A stretch of 10,296 nt of DNA from Physocladia obscura. Taxonomy: Eukaryota > Chytridiomycota > Chytridiomycetes > Chytridiales > Chytriomycetaceae. The stretch lies in assembly GCA_027596945.1 (NCBI GenBank), contig JADGJH010001387.1:1-10296 (forward strand), read 5' to 3'. The translations under genes were made by a program, and so were the position numbers. A model generated the notes under the pieces. That model was not told where the DNA came from. It did no database searches and was given only the letters and a program-made list of their open reading frames with translations. This document shows positions 7,783-10,296 of this stretch, in pieces. Positions within the stretch are counted from its first letter, which is position 1. Each line of letters opens with the position of its first letter.

Positions 7783-9265
7783 ATGACAGTCTCATACGAC
7801 ATTGTGGAACTTCTCGGAGAAACGCTCTACGGAAAAGATAATACCCCGGTATCGACTGCCAGCGTTGTTGCCACAAAACCATACATTGCGTTGTACTTCA
7901 GCGCAAGCTGGTGTCCACCATGTCAGGTTTTTACTCCCAAACTGATTGAATTCTATGGCGCCAAGAGCAATGAGCTCGAAATCGTTCTTATCAGCCATGA
8001 TCATGAAATTGCCGCACACAATGAATACTTTGCCAAGATGCCGTGGCTACATGTACCATATGAGCAGCGTTCTCGTAAATCCCAGTTAGCTCAGATTTTT
8101 CAAGTGAATGGAATTCCGTCATTGACTTTACTTCGCTCCGATGGATCTGGAATTCAGGTTTTTTTTTTTTTTTTATTTCTCGGCAGTCATCAAATGCAAG
8201 TCTACCTCGTCCCAACTTTTCTCACTATTTCCACCTTGAAAACAAAACAAAAGGTACATAACGTACGATCATTAATTGATAAAGATCCAAAAGGATATCA
8301 CTTTCCATATGCCCCGCAAACAATCCGTTCAGTACTCACGGACTTGTCAGACGCCAACAAATCTAAAATCGATGGCAAAACTCTCGCAATCTACTTTGAA
8401 TCACCCAATTCCGAATCTAATGTCATTGAAGACGCGCTGTTGAACGTGTACAATGATGCTAAATCAGAAGGTCAAGACTTTGAGGTTCTTTTAGTTTCTT
8501 GGGCAAAAACTAAAGAAGATTATGACGCGCGCGTTGGAGCTTTTCCGTACGTGAAAGTCGATTTTGATGAGAAATTTACTACTTTGTTTCATCTTTCAAA
8601 TTTGTATAATGTGCGAGTTGATGCCACTCATGTTGTCGTTCTGAGTCCAACGCGTAATTTGATCAATAATGATGGTGGAACTGCTTTGAAGAGGGTTAGC
8701 AGAAATAAGTATCCATATTCTGAGATTGTTTTTACTTTCTTTTTCTTTTGTTCTGTTTTGATTTTTGAATATTGAATATCTTATTTTTATGTTTTATTTT
8801 TTGTAGGGAAGGAAATATCCGTTAAATGCATTGAAAGTTGTCGACTTTGCCGATTCTTCAATCTCAAACAATTTTCGCTTTGAGGAAAAGCCATCCTTGC
8901 TTGTACTCAGCAAAACCTCCACTGCTTCCGCTCAAGCTCATTTGATCCTCGAACAGCTGGCTGAAAAATACAGCCATGATGATTCTACCTCGGTTTGCAC
9001 CGACGAATTCTGTGAACTTGATTCTGTCAATGCCAAACCAGATATCATTTTCTTCACAGGAACTAACGATGGGGACAAGGATGGAATTATTGCCTATCTC
9101 CGCCAGCTGGCTAAATTCCCAGATGAGTTAGACGAGATTGAAGTTTTACTCTGCGACTGGTGTAATGGAAGGATTGTGCATGGATTTAATGGTGAGTTTA
9201 GTGTTGATGGTTTGAGTAAGTTTGTAGACAATTTCAAGGATGGGATATTGCTGAAGAAAAATTGA
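7783..9265 (+). CDS. Nucleoredoxin/tryparedoxin-like protein, three thioredoxin-like domains, 3 exons
   Basis: Probably a cytosolic or nuclear thiol-disulphide oxidoreductase; partners unknown. Exons 7783-8157, 8254-8694 and 8807-9265, all junctions phase 0, give 424 aa, close to the roughly 435 aa of animal nucleoredoxin. Domain 1 (1-130) has YFSASWCPPCQVF, with catalytic C44 and C47, and a probable cis-proline in NGIPSL (P112). The segment KDPKGYHFPY is typical of the family. Domain 2 (about 135-270) has a thioredoxin-like pattern with no CxxC. Domain 3 (about 290-424) has no Cys at the usual active-site position but has CDWC at 388-391. The start is the first ATG after an in-frame stop at 7747, with A at -3. 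Intron 1 (96 nt) begins with 16 T and is open throughout, so the frame can be read straight through. Intron 2 has a second possible in-frame donor at 8728. I see no signal peptide or membrane segment. Confidence 0.87.
8158..8253 (+). other. Intron 1 of the redoxin gene, 96 nt and in frame
   Basis: The intron runs from GTTTTT to AAAAG with 16 consecutive T right after the donor G. Removing it joins SDGSGIQ to VHNVRSLID, which fits the usual family spacing between the domain 1 beta strand and the DP-G-FP segment. It is exactly 32 codons long and has no stop, so retention would insert a hydrophobic, Phe-rich stretch (starting VFFFFLFLG) without breaking the protein. Confidence 0.75.
8695..8806 (+). 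other. Intron 2 of the redoxin gene, donor ambiguous
   Basis: The acceptor TTTTTTGTAG is strong. The preferred donor is GTTAGC at 8695, giving LKR-GRKYPLNALK and a 112-nt intron. A second donor, GTTTTT at 8728, is also phase 0 and would give a 79-nt intron and 11 more residues (VSRNKYPYSEI). The shorter product is preferred because it keeps the domain linker compact. Reading past both donors meets a stop at 8773-8775. Confidence 0.65.
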
Positions 9266-9267
9266 TG

Positions 9268-9297
9268 GATTGTGTGGGTGTGTGAGTTTGTGTGAGT
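9268..9297 (+). repeat. GT-rich tract after the redoxin stop codon
   Basis: The first 30 nt or so of the 3' flank are nearly all G and T, built from TGTG and TGAG units. In RNA this is a GU-rich tract, which could act as a downstream element for 3'-end formation or simply be a decayed GT microsatellite. I see no canonical AATAAA in the roughly 280 nt after the stop. Confidence 0.4.
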
Positions 9298-10100
9298 AAA
9301 AATATCCTGAACATATAAAAGAATGACACATTTAAAAAATTGAACTCTGCAAATTTTGAAGAAAATTTCAGGGTTTTGAAAAAAATGTGTGGTCACAACA
9401 ATTTGACATTCCTTGATTCTGATCTTCCTAAATCCATTTCACACTCATTGGAGACTGTTAAAAAAACTAACATACACTAAAAAAATTTGGTATATTCATG
9501 CCACAAAAATTTTGTTAGCTTCAAAAGCAGGAAAGATAATTTTGCCTAGAAGATAAATAATTGGTCCCTGTTTGGTAAAGTGAATTATTTTTAGCTCTTT
9601 TTCCCAATATTTTTGAGAAAAGAAAACCACGGGGTGACAACAACAAGTAACAGCATCAATGACAAGCAACAACATTGGCAACAATAATGATAACAGTGAT
9701 TGAGTTCACCCATCACCAACACTGTGATGATTGTTGTTGTTGTTGTAGTTATTCACCTTTGCTGTTCAAAACTAAATGGATAAAAAGTAAATAGACATAC
9801 AACAGTTATACAATGGAAGAGTGCAATTTGGCAGTTATTAAAATGTTAGCTGCTTTTTTCAGATCACTCACAGTTGATAGCAAAAGCATCAAAGAAAAAT
9901 TTTTCAAATCCACGCAGTGTTTTATTTTCAGGCTTTTGGCTGCAAAAAAATTATCTTTGACTTGTTCTTAAGAACTCAATTTTTTTCATTGGAAAAACTG
10001 TTTCTGTCTTTGACTAGCAAAAATTGTTTTTGATAACAGAAATAAAATATTATTTCAAAAATAGAAAAAAAGAGAGGAGAAAAAAACACGACAAGTTCAA
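9298..10100. other. AT-rich non-coding stretch
   Basis: About 800 nt with only short AT-rich open frames on either strand and no family match. It holds the 3' flank of the redoxin gene, many short A and T runs, and one AAC-rich foldback at 9633-9757. I see no RNA gene or mobile-element coding sequence. Confidence 0.6.
9633..9757. repeat. Imperfect 125-bp foldback with AAC/GTT triplets
   Basis: The left arm begins GGTGACAACAACAA at 9633. The right arm ends with GTTGTTGTTGTAGTTATTCACC at 9757, so both the GGTGA ends and the AAC runs are complementary. Further in, AACAAT and CAGTG near 9680-9698 pair with CACTG and ATTGTT near 9719-9734. It may be a small foldback element or a palindrome-prone AAC microsatellite. 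No target-site duplication was confirmed. Confidence 0.4.
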
Positions 10101-10213
10101 TATTTTCATTATTTATTCCTTCTTCAGCTCCTTTTCTTGTAAAGTTTGGTTCAAGGTTAAGATGATGAATTAAATGGTCAGGAATGATTCCTGTTGTTGA
10201 AGTTCCGATGACT
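9976..10213 (-). CDS. Possible 3'-terminal exon of another minus-strand gene (partial)
   Basis: From 10213 leftwards an open frame encodes VIGTSTTGIIPDHLIHHLN, then NLEPNFTRKGAEEG, with a fairly balanced composition unlike the flanking AT-rich DNA. It follows a good acceptor context on the minus strand: a pyrimidine-rich run and a TTTAACTC branch-like sequence before CACAG at 10218-10214. The rest of the frame to the stop at 9976 is AT-rich and less protein-like, so the true end may be earlier or a donor may lie near 10100. I recognise no family. Upstream exons would be outside the window. Confidence 0.2.
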
Positions 10214-10296
10214 CTGTGATGAGAGTTAAAGGAATAAAACAAGTAATGCAAATAAAAAGTAATAAATAAATAAAAGTTATTTTATTATTATTATTT

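Overview
The window looks like nuclear DNA of a eukaryote with short spliceosomal introns, most likely a fungus and possibly an early-diverging one. The basis is a flippase whose sequence resembles the fungal Dnf1/Dnf2 group as I recall it, nine inferred introns of 49-112 nt with GT..AG ends, AT-rich intergenic DNA and AT-rich introns. The lineage is an inference; no database search was possible.

Layout. (1) Positions 249-5758, minus strand: a complete eight-exon gene for a P4-type ATPase (phospholipid flippase). Splicing the exons by phase gives one 1,689-residue frame with every core P-type motif present and in order: DGETN, PISL, DKTGT, KGAD, TGDK and GDGAND. (2) Positions 5759-7679: about 1.9 kb of AT-rich DNA between two divergently transcribed genes. 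I see no convincing gene in it, but it has small inverted repeats, a TGCTGG word cluster and a short UUCG hairpin. (3) Positions 7680-7750: a near-perfect tandem direct repeat and a TATA-like box just before the next gene. (4) Positions 7783-9265, plus strand: a complete three-exon gene for a 424-residue nucleoredoxin/tryparedoxin-like protein with three thioredoxin-like segments, only the first carrying WCPPC. (5) Positions 9266-10296: mostly AT-rich non-coding DNA with a GT-rich tract, an AAC-rich imperfect foldback, and a possible 3'-terminal exon of a further minus-strand gene at the right edge.

The two genes have no obvious shared pathway. One would move lipid between membrane leaflets, presumably with a CDC50/Lem3-type partner that is not in this window. 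The other would handle thiol-disulphide exchange. Their divergent arrangement over 1.9 kb does not by itself imply co-regulation.

I do not see an undescribed system here. The points most worth a second look are details within the two genes: a polyhistidine-containing insertion in the flippase N-terminus, a regulatory-looking C-terminal tail with a GYCFS motif and RxSL sites, an intron in the redoxin gene that is fully open and a multiple of three, and a CxxC at an unusual place in its last domain.
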